Shown: positions 23,788 through 32,714, numbered from the stretch's first letter. The stretch is 32,764 nucleotides of DNA from Bacteroidales bacterium UBA3297 (GCA_002362105.1 DETD01000010.1:1-32764); one strand, 5' to 3'. Translations and numbers: made by a program. The notes: generated from the letters alone by a model not told the origin.

Positions 23788-24807
23788 TTACTCCAGCTGT
23801 TTCTTCAGCGATTCAGCCTTCTGTTTGGCTTTTTCCAAGTTGCTCTGCACTTTCTGCAGGTTGCCTTTCTCTTTCTCTACAGATTTCTGGGCTTTACCGA
23901 TGGCTTCTTTCGCCTTGTTGACGCCTTCTTGCGCTTTAGAGACTTGTGCTTTGGCCTTTGCTATCTTCTCTTGTGCCTTAGTGGCCTTCTCGTTAGCTTT
24001 CGACTGTTTTTCCAGCAGTTTGGCTACAGTCTTGGTCTGTTTTTCGTAGCTGTCGCTCTTGCCGTTGGCTACAGCGGTCTGGGCGTTGGCGTTAGCTTCC
24101 TGAATCTGTTGTGCGTAGCCGTCGGCCTCGGCTTTCAGGCGTGCTGCCTCTTCTTCAGCCGACTGCAGGTTGTTTGTAGCGTCTTTCAACTTGCTTTCGG
24201 CGCTGGCAACTTTAGCCTGCTGGTCTTTAACCTTGCCTTCGGCCTTGGTGACGCTGGCGGCTTGTTTCTTCAGGCTGCCTTCCTGTTTTGCCACATCTTT
24301 ATCGGCACTGGCCGACTTTTTCTGAAGGGCAGCATAGTTGGCGCTCGCTTTTTGCAGGTCTTTGTCGGTAGTGATGTGTATACCCTGCACGAAGTTGCCT
24401 CTAAACTCGCCGTATTCCGAATTTCCGACTTTCACCTCACCCTCTTTGCAGTAGAGAATGGTGAAGTCTTTGCCAGTTGTGGTCTGCACAATACCCGAAA
24501 TGGCCAGTGCAGGAGAATCGGCTGTACGGAAGAACACCAAGTCGCCTTTCTGTAGTTTGGCCACGTTGGTGATGGCTTTGCCGAGGCGGCTCTGCTCTTC
24601 GCGGGTGGTAGGAATTTCAATACCCAGTTGTTTGTAGAAGTCGGCGTTAAACTCGGCATCGTTCATGCTGGTGCGCTGGTTCAGTTTGCTGGCAATGCAG
24701 GCATCGATAGTCTTCATTGGCGCGTTGAATACCGACTTGTTGTTCAGGTCTACGGCATTTGCAGACAGCGAAAGCAGCGCAAATGCGAATAATAGTTCTT
24801 TTTTCAT
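23788..24807 (-). CDS. Secreted coiled-coil protein with degenerate NlpC/P60-like domain
   Basis: The 339-residue protein has a signal peptide (LLFAFALLSLSANA, then V). Residues about 28-150 follow the NlpC/P60 cell-wall hydrolase pattern: a helix ending FYKQLGIEIPTTREEQ, then LGKAITNVAKLQKGDLVFF and SGIV. The catalytic Cys of the CSGF motif is Asp50 here (DAEF), and the HVGI histidine position is Ile103, so it should have no peptidase activity. Residues 155-339 are one long Ala/Lys/Glu/Gln-rich coiled coil. It follows the repeat lipoprotein gene by 31 bases in the same direction, and the two probably form an operon acting in the envelope. A scaffold role on peptidoglycan is inference. Confidence 0.75.
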   Translation of the reverse strand: MKKELLFAFALLSLSANAVDLNNKSVFNAPMKTIDACIASKLNQRTSMNDAEFNADFYKQLGIEIPTTREEQSRLGKAITNVAKLQKGDLVFFRTADSPALAISGIVQTTTGKDFTILYCKEGEVKVGNSEYGEFRGNFVQGIHITTDKDLQKASANYAALQKKSASADKDVAKQEGSLKKQAASVTKAEGKVKDQQAKVASAESKLKDATNNLQSAEEEAARLKAEADGYAQQIQEANANAQTAVANGKSDSYEKQTKTVAKLLEKQSKANEKATKAQEKIAKAKAQVSKAQEGVNKAKEAIGKAQKSVEKEKGNLQKVQSNLEKAKQKAESLKKQLE

Positions 24808-24838
24808 CTTCTTAAACTGTATATTTTATGTTTATTTG

Positions 24839-25582
24839 TTAATCGTTGATTGATTGGAAGGCGTTTTTCAACCGTTGGATTTCCTCGGCCGACAAACTCT
24901 CCTTCAGTTTCTTAATGTCTTCAGCTGTGAAACATTGTTTCAGGGCCTCGATGTCTTCTTTGGTAATGCTGTTCTTTAGTTGTTCGAGGTTCTCCTTGCT
25001 GATGTTCTGTTTTAACTGTGCAATGTCTTCGTTGGTCAGGGTGTTGCCCGTCAGCGCGGCACCCATAGCCGCCAATCCGGTTACAATGTTATTGACTTGT
25101 GTGGTGTCGATCTTGCTCAGCATATTGCCAAGCTGCTTACCGCCTTCCCCCAAGGTTTTAGCCATCTGGTTCAAGCCAGTGGTGTCGAATTGGCCGATAA
25201 AGTTGTCGAGGGCCTCTTTCCCGTCGCCCCCGGCGAATTCTTTCATAAATCCGTCGGCAACATCAATCAGTCCTTTCAGTCCTTTTATGATGTCGTCGGT
25301 GGTTTGCGAGGCATAGGCCTTGAGGTAGCGGGCCTCCATCTGGCCAATTTCTTTACGTTCGTCAGACGTAAGGTCGCTGTTATACTTAATGAGTTGGCTG
25401 TTCAGACGCTCATATTCGTTTTGGGCGCTTTCGAGTTCTTTTTCGGTCAGTTTTTTGTCTGTCTCAACTGTTTTAACCAACTTCCTCCAGTCGTTCATAT
25501 ACTGTTCTTTCTCGTTGGTGCAGCCCGCTAGTACGAGGATGGCGGAAATTGCGATAATCAGGTGTCTTAATTTCATCTTCAT
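24839..25582 (-). CDS. Lipoprotein with C-terminal 12-residue helical repeats
   Basis: The 247-residue product has a lipoprotein signal (LIIAISAILVLAGC) with the lipid-modified Cys near residue 20. A charged coiled coil occupies about residues 30-90 (ETDKKLTEKELESAQNEYER), a hydrophobic/Gly-containing middle follows, and residues about 183-242 are five tandem 12-residue repeats of the pattern T-x-E-D-I-x-x-L-K-x-x-I/F. The repeats probably form a regular helix with an amphipathic face. I do not recognise a family. Start at 25582 (MKMKLRH); 25576 is an alternative. It is upstream of the coiled-coil pseudo-NlpC gene on the same strand and divergent from the hybrid two-component regulator. Confidence 0.78.
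   Translation of the reverse strand: MKMKLRHLIIAISAILVLAGCTNEKEQYMNDWRKLVKTVETDKKLTEKELESAQNEYERLNSQLIKYNSDLTSDERKEIGQMEARYLKAYASQTTDDIIKGLKGLIDVADGFMKEFAGGDGKEALDNFIGQFDTTGLNQMAKTLGEGGKQLGNMLSKIDTTQVNNIVTGLAAMGAALTGNTLTNEDIAQLKQNISKENLEQLKNSITKEDIEALKQCFTAEDIKKLKESLSAEEIQRLKNAFQSIND
24857..25036 (-). repeat. Five tandem 36-bp units encoding a 12-residue repeat
   Basis: The five units encode, in order, TNEDIAQLKQNI, SKENLEQLKNSI, TKEDIEALKQCF, TAEDIKKLKESL and SAEEIQRLKNAF. The protein-level period is exact while the DNA has diverged, which points to old repeats kept by selection on the protein. Confidence 0.85.
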
Positions 25583-25696
25583 TCCTTTTTAAGATTATAG
25601 GTGAAGTGTACGTCTTTCAGACTGCAAAAATTGGACAAAAAAGTCAAATATTCGTAATTTTTGGATAAAAAAAATGTTTTAAAGTCCCGAACTGCG

Positions 25697-25725
25697 TTGT
25701 TTTCCTCAAAATCTATATATATTTG
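25697..25725 (+). promoter_or_regulatory. Promoter of the hybrid two-component regulator
   Basis: TATATTTG at 25718-25725 is a perfect -7 element and TTG at 25697-25699 lies 18 bases upstream. The start codon at 25797 follows after a leader of about 65 bases. Confidence 0.5.
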
Positions 25726-25796
25726 CGATAGACTACTATTATTTATTTTTTTTGTAAACTCGAATTGAACTGTTATTTTTCGACGCACACTTAATT

Positions 25797-28700
25797 ATGT
25801 CTTTACGTAGTATTTGTATCGTCTTATTGGTATTTCTTGGCTGTCTGCAGTCGTCTGCCACCTATAAGAGGCAGTTCTTCTTTATGCCAAGTAATTACAA
25901 AAGTGAGATTACCCACATAGCCGCCGACGATTTAGGCTATATATGGATATCGACCGATGAGGGACTGGTCCGTTACGACGGTTTTTCATACCTCCGAATC
26001 GAGCATCGTCAGGGCGACACACTGTCTCTGCCGAACAATGGCTGTAAGAAAGTACTCATCGATAGTCGGAAAAACTTTTGGGTAGGAACCAGCACAGGAC
26101 TGGCCTTGTTTGACCCGCGCACTTATGCCTGCCATTATGTCCCGGTCGATTCTGGCGAAGTGGCCATTATTGATTTGGAGGAGGATGTCGACCATACCTT
26201 GTGGTTGTTAAGTTACGATGCCATCTACCATTTTTACCCCGAAACAAAAAAGGTGGAAGCCTTCAGGGGTGATTGGGGAATCCGGTTTGCGGTAACTGAT
26301 ACTGAATTGTGGGTCACTTCTGAAACAAAGGGACTGACGGTCATTGATAAAAAAACGGGTAAAGCGGAAAAAGTAGGCGGACTTTCAAACGACCTTTTCC
26401 GGGTATTCAAGACCTCGACCGGAAAAATGTTCTTGGGCTCGCTAAATAACGGCCTATACATTCTCAACCAAGACCGGAAAGTGGTCAAACACTATCTGGC
26501 CAAGAAAGATGGAGCTTTGTTCTCCAGCAACTGTATCTGCTCGTTTGCCGAAGACGAAAAGGGAAATGTGTGGGTCGGCAACTTGAATGGTAACCTTACT
26601 ATTTATAACCTTAACACCATGTCGTTTGTTCCTTCGCGGCTTATCTTTCCTGAAGGGGTGAACGACAACCACCTTACTGTCAGTTCAATCCTTTGCGATG
26701 CGTCAAACAACATTTGGGTTGGAACCTACCGCTATTGGTTTTACAAGTCTTCGGCGAGCCACCAGGTGTTCACTTACCACCGGTTGTCAGACGGCTCTCC
26801 GGTTTCCTCTTTTCTGTACCGGCAGGGAAAGCCGCTTTTAGTGGCTTCTGATGGTGGCGGCATCTTTACGTTCGACGCAGAAAAAAACTATTCGTTACAA
26901 CAGGCATTTACAAACAACAAAGATTTGTGTGCAGCCTCCATCAGGAAGACCGAATCTGGTAATGAGGCGTACATTGCATCGTGGGGCAGTGGCATATTTA
27001 AAACCGAGGCAAATAGCCTTAAACCTGTTTTCAACAACAGGTTGCCGTCGTTCAAACTGCAAGATGTGTTGCCAACCGATTCTGGTATGTGGGTGGCTAT
27101 AGACGAATATGGGGTACTGTTTCTGAAGAATAATGGCCGTATTCTGGGCAGAGGTTTCCCTAATTCGGCTGCCTTCTCTTCCATGCCCCATTATCCGCAC
27201 CATTTGTTTGTCGGCCGTAACGGCAACCTGTGGATTTCGACCAGTAACGGACTTTGTGTCTGGAATGGGGTGAAATTGCGGAAATACTTTGTGCCCGAAG
27301 CTAACAGTAACGACGACATCATGGCGGTTGAAGACATGAAGAAAAGGGTCTGGTTTTTAAACAAGACACACGGTTTGTGCTGTCTTGACACTCAGACTGA
27401 CTCTATAGCGTTTTTTTCCCAGCGTTACGGATTGCCTATCGGCTTAAAGGCATTGGCAGTTGACCATAAAGGCTACTTGTGGATAACCAGTTCTGATCAC
27501 CTTTATTGCATTGACCTTGAGACGGAGGATATTAGAAATTTTGATATCTCAAGCCAGTTAGGCATCGATGTCTTCCATCCGCGTTCGTTGACTGTTTGCC
27601 CCGACGGCATGCTCTATGCGGGCTCTTCGTCCGGTTTCTTGGCCGTGCAAACCAACGATATACTGCCTCCTGTTGAAAAATCAGTGGTTTTATCTTCTTT
27701 CTCGCTGTTTGGAGAGGTGCAGAAACCTGGCGAGTCTGATATCCTTACCGAGGACATCTCGTTATGCGGAAAGTTGGAATTGTCGCATGAACAAAACCTT
27801 TTCTCTTTCTCATTTGTGTGCCCTAACTATTCAGGCCCGGACCAAATAGAGTTTTACTACCGTCTGACAGGTTTGTCTAAATCGTGGGTGAAGTCCGACG
27901 GCCATTCGGCCTCGTTCTCCAGTCTTCCTGCCGGAACCTATAAGTTAGAGGTGAAGGCAATGGCCGGCAACCATTTGTTGGGAACCCTGGCAAAGCCGTT
28001 CACGTTGGTCGTACGTCCGGCGTGGTGGAATACATGGTGGTTCCGTACCTTGTTACTGTTACTAGTTACCGGTGTCGTTTTCTTGTTCGTATCGTACCGT
28101 ATACGTTTCTTAAAGAAGCAGCAGCTGGTGCTTGAACAGCAGGTGGCCAGCCGAACCCGTCAGCTTGCCGACCGTAACGAGGAAATTTTAAAGCAGAACA
28201 AGGATATTGAGTCGAAAAATGCCGAACTCGACAACGCATTGTCGACAAAAGACAAGATTATATCGGTAATGGCGCACGACCTGCGCAACCCGTTGTCGGT
28301 AATTACGGGTATGCTGGGACTGTTGCAATCGAATAACGAAGTGTCGAAGTCGCCTGTCTTGGCTAAGCAGATTGATACCGCCAGCAATGCCGCAAATATA
28401 CTTCAGGGACAGATGGAGAACCTGCTACAGTGGGCACGGTTGCGTTCGAGCAGTATTGTGTTCTCTCCTACTGAGGTTTTCCTTGCCTATGCGGTTAAGG
28501 GCGCTATTACATTGTTGCAGGATGTTGCACGGCAGAAAGGGGTCTGCATAGAGGTGAACGACAGCTCTACGCATGCCGCTATTGCCGACGAGCGTATGGT
28601 GGCTACCATTGTTCGCAATCTGCTGGCAAACGCAATCAAGTTCTCATACGCCAATGCAAAAGTGGAAGTGGAAATTTCAGAGACCGACGATTTGGTACTG

Positions 28701-29783
28701 CTGAAAGTTAGAGACCACGGAACGGGTATTGCCCCAGAGTTGCTTGATTCGTTGTTCGCCGATTCTAAAGCCAAGTCGCTGGCTTCTACCAATGGAACTG
28801 CCGGTGAGGAAGGTTCTGGACTGGGACTCCGCATCTGTTACGATTTTGCCACTCGTTGCAAAGGAAACCTCAGTGTTGAAAGTACCGAAGGCTTGGGCAG
28901 TGTGTTTACCCTGGCTCTGCCAAAGTGCGCTTTGGAAAAATCTGCCGAAAAGCAAACAGATGTTGTTGGTGAAGCCGTTCCTGACAACCTTGAGCAGCCT
29001 GTTGTGCCTGTGAAAGAAGAAGCAGAAAAGAAATCAATCCTTTTTGTAGATGACGATGCTAACCTCCTGGGTTATCTGACGGCTATCTTCCAGGGTGAGT
29101 TTGTGGTAGAGACCGCTTCAAATGGAGAAGAGGGGTTGCAGGCGGCGCGTAAGTCGTTGCCCGATATCATCATCTCTGATTTGATGATGCCGCGTATGAA
29201 CGGTAAAGAGTTCTGCGAGCAGATTAAAAAAGACAGTCTGACCCGCCATATACCGGTGCTGTTGCTTACCGCAAGCGATTCGGACGTGACACATGTAGAA
29301 AGTCTAACGGTGGGTGCCGACGACTACATCCTCAAACCGTTCCACCGTGATATCCTTATCGCCAAAGTGAAGTCGGTGTTGCATAACAAGGAACTGCAGA
29401 TGCAGTATTTCAGGGAACAGGTGTTTGCTATCAAGCCTGACGAGGTGGCCACTTCTTCGCCTGAGGCTGAGTTCATCAACAAGGCCACGCAAGTGGTGAA
29501 GGAGCATGTGGCCGATTCTGACTTTACGGCCGAGGTGTTTGCCTCAGAGCTGGCCATCAGCCGAGTGCAGTTGTTCAGGAAGTTTAAAGCGGTGATGGCA
29601 ACCTCGCCGTCTGAATTTGTCCGTCAATACCGTTTGGTTTATGCCGAACAGTTGTTAGCCGCCGGAAACTCTTCGGTAGCCGACGTGGCTTATGCGTGCG
29701 GATTCTCCGATCCGAAGTACTTCAGTTCATGTTTTTCTGCAAGATATGGCGTGTCGCCATCGCAATATGCGAAAAACAAGTAA
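25797..29783 (+). CDS. Hybrid two-component system sensor/response regulator (HTCS)
   Basis: The 1328-residue protein contains a whole signalling system. A signal peptide precedes a periplasmic part with Reg_prop beta-propeller repeats (ITHIAADDLGYIWISTDEGL and many similar units) over about residues 30-640 and a Y_Y_Y domain near 680-745. After a membrane helix (about 752-772) come a coiled linker, a HisKA domain with His827 in VMAHDLRNPLS, an HATPase domain (DHGTGIAPELL, GEEGSGLGLRI), a receiver domain with Asp1128 in ISDLMMPRMNG, and a C-terminal AraC-type HTH (about 1228-1328). In gut Bacteroidetes such HTCS bind oligosaccharides and activate polysaccharide-utilisation loci. No SusC/SusD or carbohydrate-active enzyme gene is in this window, so its target is unknown. 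All phosphotransfer residues are present. Confidence 0.95.
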   Translation: MSLRSICIVLLVFLGCLQSSATYKRQFFFMPSNYKSEITHIAADDLGYIWISTDEGLVRYDGFSYLRIEHRQGDTLSLPNNGCKKVLIDSRKNFWVGTSTGLALFDPRTYACHYVPVDSGEVAIIDLEEDVDHTLWLLSYDAIYHFYPETKKVEAFRGDWGIRFAVTDTELWVTSETKGLTVIDKKTGKAEKVGGLSNDLFRVFKTSTGKMFLGSLNNGLYILNQDRKVVKHYLAKKDGALFSSNCICSFAEDEKGNVWVGNLNGNLTIYNLNTMSFVPSRLIFPEGVNDNHLTVSSILCDASNNIWVGTYRYWFYKSSASHQVFTYHRLSDGSPVSSFLYRQGKPLLVASDGGGIFTFDAEKNYSLQQAFTNNKDLCAASIRKTESGNEAYIASWGSGIFKTEANSLKPVFNNRLPSFKLQDVLPTDSGMWVAIDEYGVLFLKNNGRILGRGFPNSAAFSSMPHYPHHLFVGRNGNLWISTSNGLCVWNGVKLRKYFVPEANSNDDIMAVEDMKKRVWFLNKTHGLCCLDTQTDSIAFFSQRYGLPIGLKALAVDHKGYLWITSSDHLYCIDLETEDIRNFDISSQLGIDVFHPRSLTVCPDGMLYAGSSSGFLAVQTNDILPPVEKSVVLSSFSLFGEVQKPGESDILTEDISLCGKLELSHEQNLFSFSFVCPNYSGPDQIEFYYRLTGLSKSWVKSDGHSASFSSLPAGTYKLEVKAMAGNHLLGTLAKPFTLVVRPAWWNTWWFRTLLLLLVTGVVFLFVSYRIRFLKKQQLVLEQQVASRTRQLADRNEEILKQNKDIESKNAELDNALSTKDKIISVMAHDLRNPLSVITGMLGLLQSNNEVSKSPVLAKQIDTASNAANILQGQMENLLQWARLRSSSIVFSPTEVFLAYAVKGAITLLQDVARQKGVCIEVNDSSTHAAIADERMVATIVRNLLANAIKFSYANAKVEVEISETDDLVLLKVRDHGTGIAPELLDSLFADSKAKSLASTNGTAGEEGSGLGLRICYDFATRCKGNLSVESTEGLGSVFTLALPKCALEKSAEKQTDVVGEAVPDNLEQPVVPVKEEAEKKSILFVDDDANLLGYLTAIFQGEFVVETASNGEEGLQAARKSLPDIIISDLMMPRMNGKEFCEQIKKDSLTRHIPVLLLTASDSDVTHVESLTVGADDYILKPFHRDILIAKVKSVLHNKELQMQYFREQVFAIKPDEVATSSPEAEFINKATQVVKEHVADSDFTAEVFASELAISRVQLFRKFKAVMATSPSEFVRQYRLVYAEQLLAAGNSSVADVAYACGFSDPKYFSSCFSARYGVSPSQYAKNK

Positions 29784-29788
29784 ATTTG
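29781..29788 (+). promoter_or_regulatory. Possible -7 box of the Nudix regulator gene
   Basis: TAAATTTG overlaps the stop codon of the HTCS gene and is a perfect TAnnTTTG match 23 bases before the start codon at 29812. No TTTG is seen at -33, so the call is tentative. Confidence 0.3.
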
Positions 29789-29811
29789 CATTAAAATAAA
29801 CGATTATAGCT

Positions 29812-30462
29812 ATGTATACTTACAAATATCCGCATCCGGCTATTACCGCCGACTGTGTTGTGTTCTGTTTTGATGGCAACAACTTGAAAATACTGCTTAT
29901 CCAGCGTAAGAACAACCCTTATGCGGGTTGCTGGGCTTTCCCTGGCGGATTTATGGATATGGATGAAACGGTAGAAGAGGCTGCAAAGCGCGAACTGATG
30001 GAGGAAACCCGCTTCGAGTGCGCTGGTTTGACCCAGTTCTATGTATCGTCGACCGTCGACCGTGACGAGCGTGAAAGGGTGGTTACCTGTGCCTGCATGG
30101 CTTTTGTGAAGATGGGCAAGGTAGAGGCCTCAGACGATGCGGGAAAGGCCGAGTGGTTCAACTTCCACAACCTTCCGGAGTTGGCGTTCGACCATCGTGA
30201 AATTGTCGAGGTGGCTAAAACCAAGTTGAAGCAGATGCTCTATTTCGAGCCTATTGCCTTCTACCTCTTGCCCGACACGTTCGATATGGCGTCGTTGCAG
30301 AAGGTGTATGAAGAGATTTTGGAGAAGAAACTCGATGCCGCTGTATTTGCAGAACGTATGCTAGGCTTGGGCCTGCTTGACGAGAAGGAAGACGGCCTTT
30401 ACTCGTTGAACAAAGAAAAGTTCAATGCGTTTAAAGAGCGGAATCTGTTATCGAATTTCTGA
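29812..30462 (+). CDS. Nudix hydrolase / NrtR-like regulator
   Basis: The 216-residue protein has an N-terminal Nudix domain (about residues 8-145) with Nudix box GGFMDMDETVEEAAKREL followed by MEET; the catalytic REL-EE glutamates are present. The C-terminal 70 residues (DTFDMASLQKVYEEILEKKL and following) resemble the winged-helix domain of NrtR proteins, which use a Nudix-like domain to sense ADP-ribose and repress NAD or sugar genes. Whether it is an enzyme, a regulator or both cannot be decided; an intact Nudix box suggests possible hydrolysis. No NAD or pentose gene is adjacent. Its 3' end overlaps the convergent methyltransferase gene by 32 bases. Confidence 0.88.
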   Translation: MYTYKYPHPAITADCVVFCFDGNNLKILLIQRKNNPYAGCWAFPGGFMDMDETVEEAAKRELMEETRFECAGLTQFYVSSTVDRDERERVVTCACMAFVKMGKVEASDDAGKAEWFNFHNLPELAFDHREIVEVAKTKLKQMLYFEPIAFYLLPDTFDMASLQKVYEEILEKKLDAAVFAERMLGLGLLDEKEDGLYSLNKEKFNAFKERNLLSNF

Positions 30463-31654
30463 CTTTCTTACAACCGATAAGAACAAGTTCTTTATTCATA
30501 AGGGTGGTGGCGAACAGATACAAGTCACCGCCCTCTTTTATTTTTAGCTTTTTCCGGATGTCCTCCTGTCGCAGGGGGCAGTTCCTGATGGTAAGGTTGG
30601 CCTTCTTGGTGTCTGGGAAGGTCTTGTTGAAGTCGTTCTGGTTGATTTTGCAGGTAGCGATTACCTCGAAAGCCCTGCCCTGCACTTCGTGCTTGAATGT
30701 TTGTGATGTATAGAGGTGGCTGTTTTGTTGCAGTGGCTCGATGCCCCAGGCCTTGCAGATGCTTTTGAAAGCGCCGGCTTTCATAATAGAGCTGTTGGGC
30801 TCGTACAGGAACCGTCCGATGGAAGAGGCGATGGTTACAGTGGCCTCTTTTTCCCTGTTGAGCGATGTTTCAAACACATCGGTCGTTGTCGGCTTAATAT
30901 TGACGCAGGAAATCTGGATGTCGGAACAAACGTCGGCATCAAAATTCTGGATAATCAGCAACTCTTTGCATTCGTTCGCCACGCTGATGGTGTAAATGCT
31001 TTCAATGTTGTTCAGTTCGCGGATGGCGGTGCCGATGTCGAGCATTGGCGAGTATTTGACCATAACTTTCCGCGCCGAAAGGCGGAAAACGTCTTGTAGT
31101 AGGGTGAGGTCGGGCGTGCAGTCGGACGGTGCAACTGTCTTCCTGCCGTTGGCATCTCTTCTGGCGGGGTCGACAAACAGCAAGTCGAACCGCTGGCCGT
31201 TGTGCTGTTTCAGATAAGATTCGGCGTCGGTGTTGAACACCTGCCAGTTGGTGAGTCCGAATGCGTGGAGGTTGTTTTCCGCAATTTTGCAGAGGGTTTC
31301 GTTGGTCTCCACATAGTCGGCCTGCTTGAAGCGTCTGGAAATAAAAGTGAAGTCGATACCGAATCCGCCGGTGAGGTCGGCCATAGCGTCGCCGTCAGCC
31401 ACCAGTTGGGCTTTAAACCGTGCAGTCGCCTCTGAAGAACATTGCTCCAGTGACAACTGGACCGGATATACGACCTTATCGTTAGCGGCCCACGACGGCA
31501 GTTTCTGTTTAGCCTTCTGTAGCCCTTCAATCTGTTGGAGTGCGGTTTTCAGGTCGTCGCCCGAGAGGTCGCACTTGCATAACGCAAGTTTCCTGACATC
31601 ATCAGTGGCGTGTTCTTTAATAAAACTAACGATTGATGGTGTCAGGAAACTCAT
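30431..31654 (-). CDS. SAM-dependent methyltransferase with THUMP-like domain
   Basis: From ATG 31654 the protein has 407 residues. The centre has a Rossmann-type class I methyltransferase core: motif I ADLTGGFGIDFTFI and motif IV DLLFVDPARRD. The C-terminal part (SSIGRFLYEPNSSIMKAG and following) matches the THUMP-like extension of a family of predicted RNA methyltransferases in Bacteroidota. Substrate is unknown; tRNA or rRNA is likely given the extension and the DPARR motif. The frame extends upstream to 31744, but that part overlaps purU and does not look like the family N-terminus. purU lies 28 bases upstream in the same direction, so the pair is probably cotranscribed. Confidence 0.87.
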   Translation of the reverse strand: MSFLTPSIVSFIKEHATDDVRKLALCKCDLSGDDLKTALQQIEGLQKAKQKLPSWAANDKVVYPVQLSLEQCSSEATARFKAQLVADGDAMADLTGGFGIDFTFISRRFKQADYVETNETLCKIAENNLHAFGLTNWQVFNTDAESYLKQHNGQRFDLLFVDPARRDANGRKTVAPSDCTPDLTLLQDVFRLSARKVMVKYSPMLDIGTAIRELNNIESIYTISVANECKELLIIQNFDADVCSDIQISCVNIKPTTTDVFETSLNREKEATVTIASSIGRFLYEPNSSIMKAGAFKSICKAWGIEPLQQNSHLYTSQTFKHEVQGRAFEVIATCKINQNDFNKTFPDTKKANLTIRNCPLRQEDIRKKLKIKEGGDLYLFATTLMNKELVLIGCKKVRNSITDSAL

Positions 31655-31682
31655 GGTATAAGTCTGTAATTGAGATGTTTTT

Positions 31683-32549
31683 TTAAGAGAATATGACGGT
31701 TCTGTTCTGGTAAACAAGCACCTTGCGTTCAATGTGCTTTTCAATAGCGCGGCTCAGCACAATTTTCTCCAAGTCTCTACCTTTGGCAACGAACGTCTTG
31801 ACATTGTCTTTGTGGGTAACGCGCACGACGTCTTGTTCGATGATAGGGCCGGCGTCGAGTTCCGAAGTCACATAGTGGCTGGTCGCGCCGATAATCTTCA
31901 CGCCACGGCTGTAGGCCTGGTGGTAGGGTTTTGCACCGATAAACGCAGGCAGGAACGAGTGGTGGATGTTGATGATGTTGTTGGGGTAGGTTTGAATCAT
32001 CTCCTCAGAGATAATCTGCATATATCTGGCAAGGACAATGAAGTCGATGTTGTTGTCTTTCAACAATTTCATTTCTTCCTTCTCCAGTTCCGAGCGGTTG
32101 TCCTTGTTCAGTGGGATGACATGGAACGGAATGCCGAACTTTTCGCCCACCCATTGCAAGTCGGCATGGTTACTGATGATGAACGGAATGTCTACATTCA
32201 TTTCGCCTGCCGTGTAACGGGCAAGGATGTCGAACAGACAGTGGCTCATTTTTGAAACGAACAGCGCCATGCGTGGTTTAACATCGGTGAAGTAGATGTT
32301 GAACTGCATTTGGTATTTGCTGGCAAACAGGGTTTGGAAATACTCGTTGATTTTTTCGTCAGGGATAAGGAACTGGTTCAAATCCCATTCTACACGCATA
32401 AAGAAAACGTTGTTCTCGTGGTCGACGTACTGGTCGAGGTATATAATGTTACCTTTGTTTACATTAATGAAGTCTGTAACAGCAGCCAGAATACCTTGGG
32501 TATCGGGGCAGTGGAGTAGCAGTATGGCGTTCTTGTTCTTCTGTTCCAT
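31683..32549 (-). CDS. purU: Formyltetrahydrofolate deformylase
   Basis: The 288-residue enzyme hydrolyses 10-formyltetrahydrofolate to formate and tetrahydrofolate, supplying formate for purine synthesis and balancing one-carbon pools. An N-terminal ACT domain (about residues 8-85) precedes a formyltransferase-like domain with the catalytic block NIINIHHSFLPAF and a downstream SELDAGPIIEQD, which together carry the Asn, His and Asp of the family. Length fits PurU. The start ATG at 32549 is the only sensible one. It leads the purU-methyltransferase pair. A TAAATTTG sequence on the minus strand at 32589-32582 may be its -7 element. Confidence 0.95.
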   Translation of the reverse strand: MEQKNKNAILLLHCPDTQGILAAVTDFINVNKGNIIYLDQYVDHENNVFFMRVEWDLNQFLIPDEKINEYFQTLFASKYQMQFNIYFTDVKPRMALFVSKMSHCLFDILARYTAGEMNVDIPFIISNHADLQWVGEKFGIPFHVIPLNKDNRSELEKEEMKLLKDNNIDFIVLARYMQIISEEMIQTYPNNIINIHHSFLPAFIGAKPYHQAYSRGVKIIGATSHYVTSELDAGPIIEQDVVRVTHKDNVKTFVAKGRDLEKIVLSRAIEKHIERKVLVYQNRTVIFS

Positions 32550-32682
32550 AAGGAGTCAAAATCTCTTAACTTTAAATTATACAAATTTACAAATATGTTT
32601 ACATAAATACGCCCAAAAAGCCATGAAAAAGACACTTTTTCCGTGATGGAGATAAAAAAATAGCAAGATATTGCCCTAAAAA

Positions 32683-32714
32683 TTTGTGAGAACGGAATAT
32701 TTAATCTAATTTTG
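32683..32714 (+). promoter_or_regulatory. Promoter of the tRNA gene at the window end
   Basis: TTTG at 32683-32686 and TAATTTTG at 32707-32714 are separated by 20 bases, an excellent match to the Bacteroides promoter consensus. The tRNA begins 29 bases after the -7 box. Confidence 0.75.

Noticed and set aside
23694..24555. Plus-strand frames over the coiled-coil gene
   Set aside because: Phe/Leu/Cys-rich mirror images of the Ala/Lys/Glu coiled-coil codons.
25579..25788. Minus-strand frame of 69 codons overlapping the lipoprotein start by ATGA
   Set aside because: The overlap is tempting, but the region is AT-rich intergenic DNA containing the divergent HTCS promoter, and the product has no signal, domain or family resemblance. 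A weak possibility remains.
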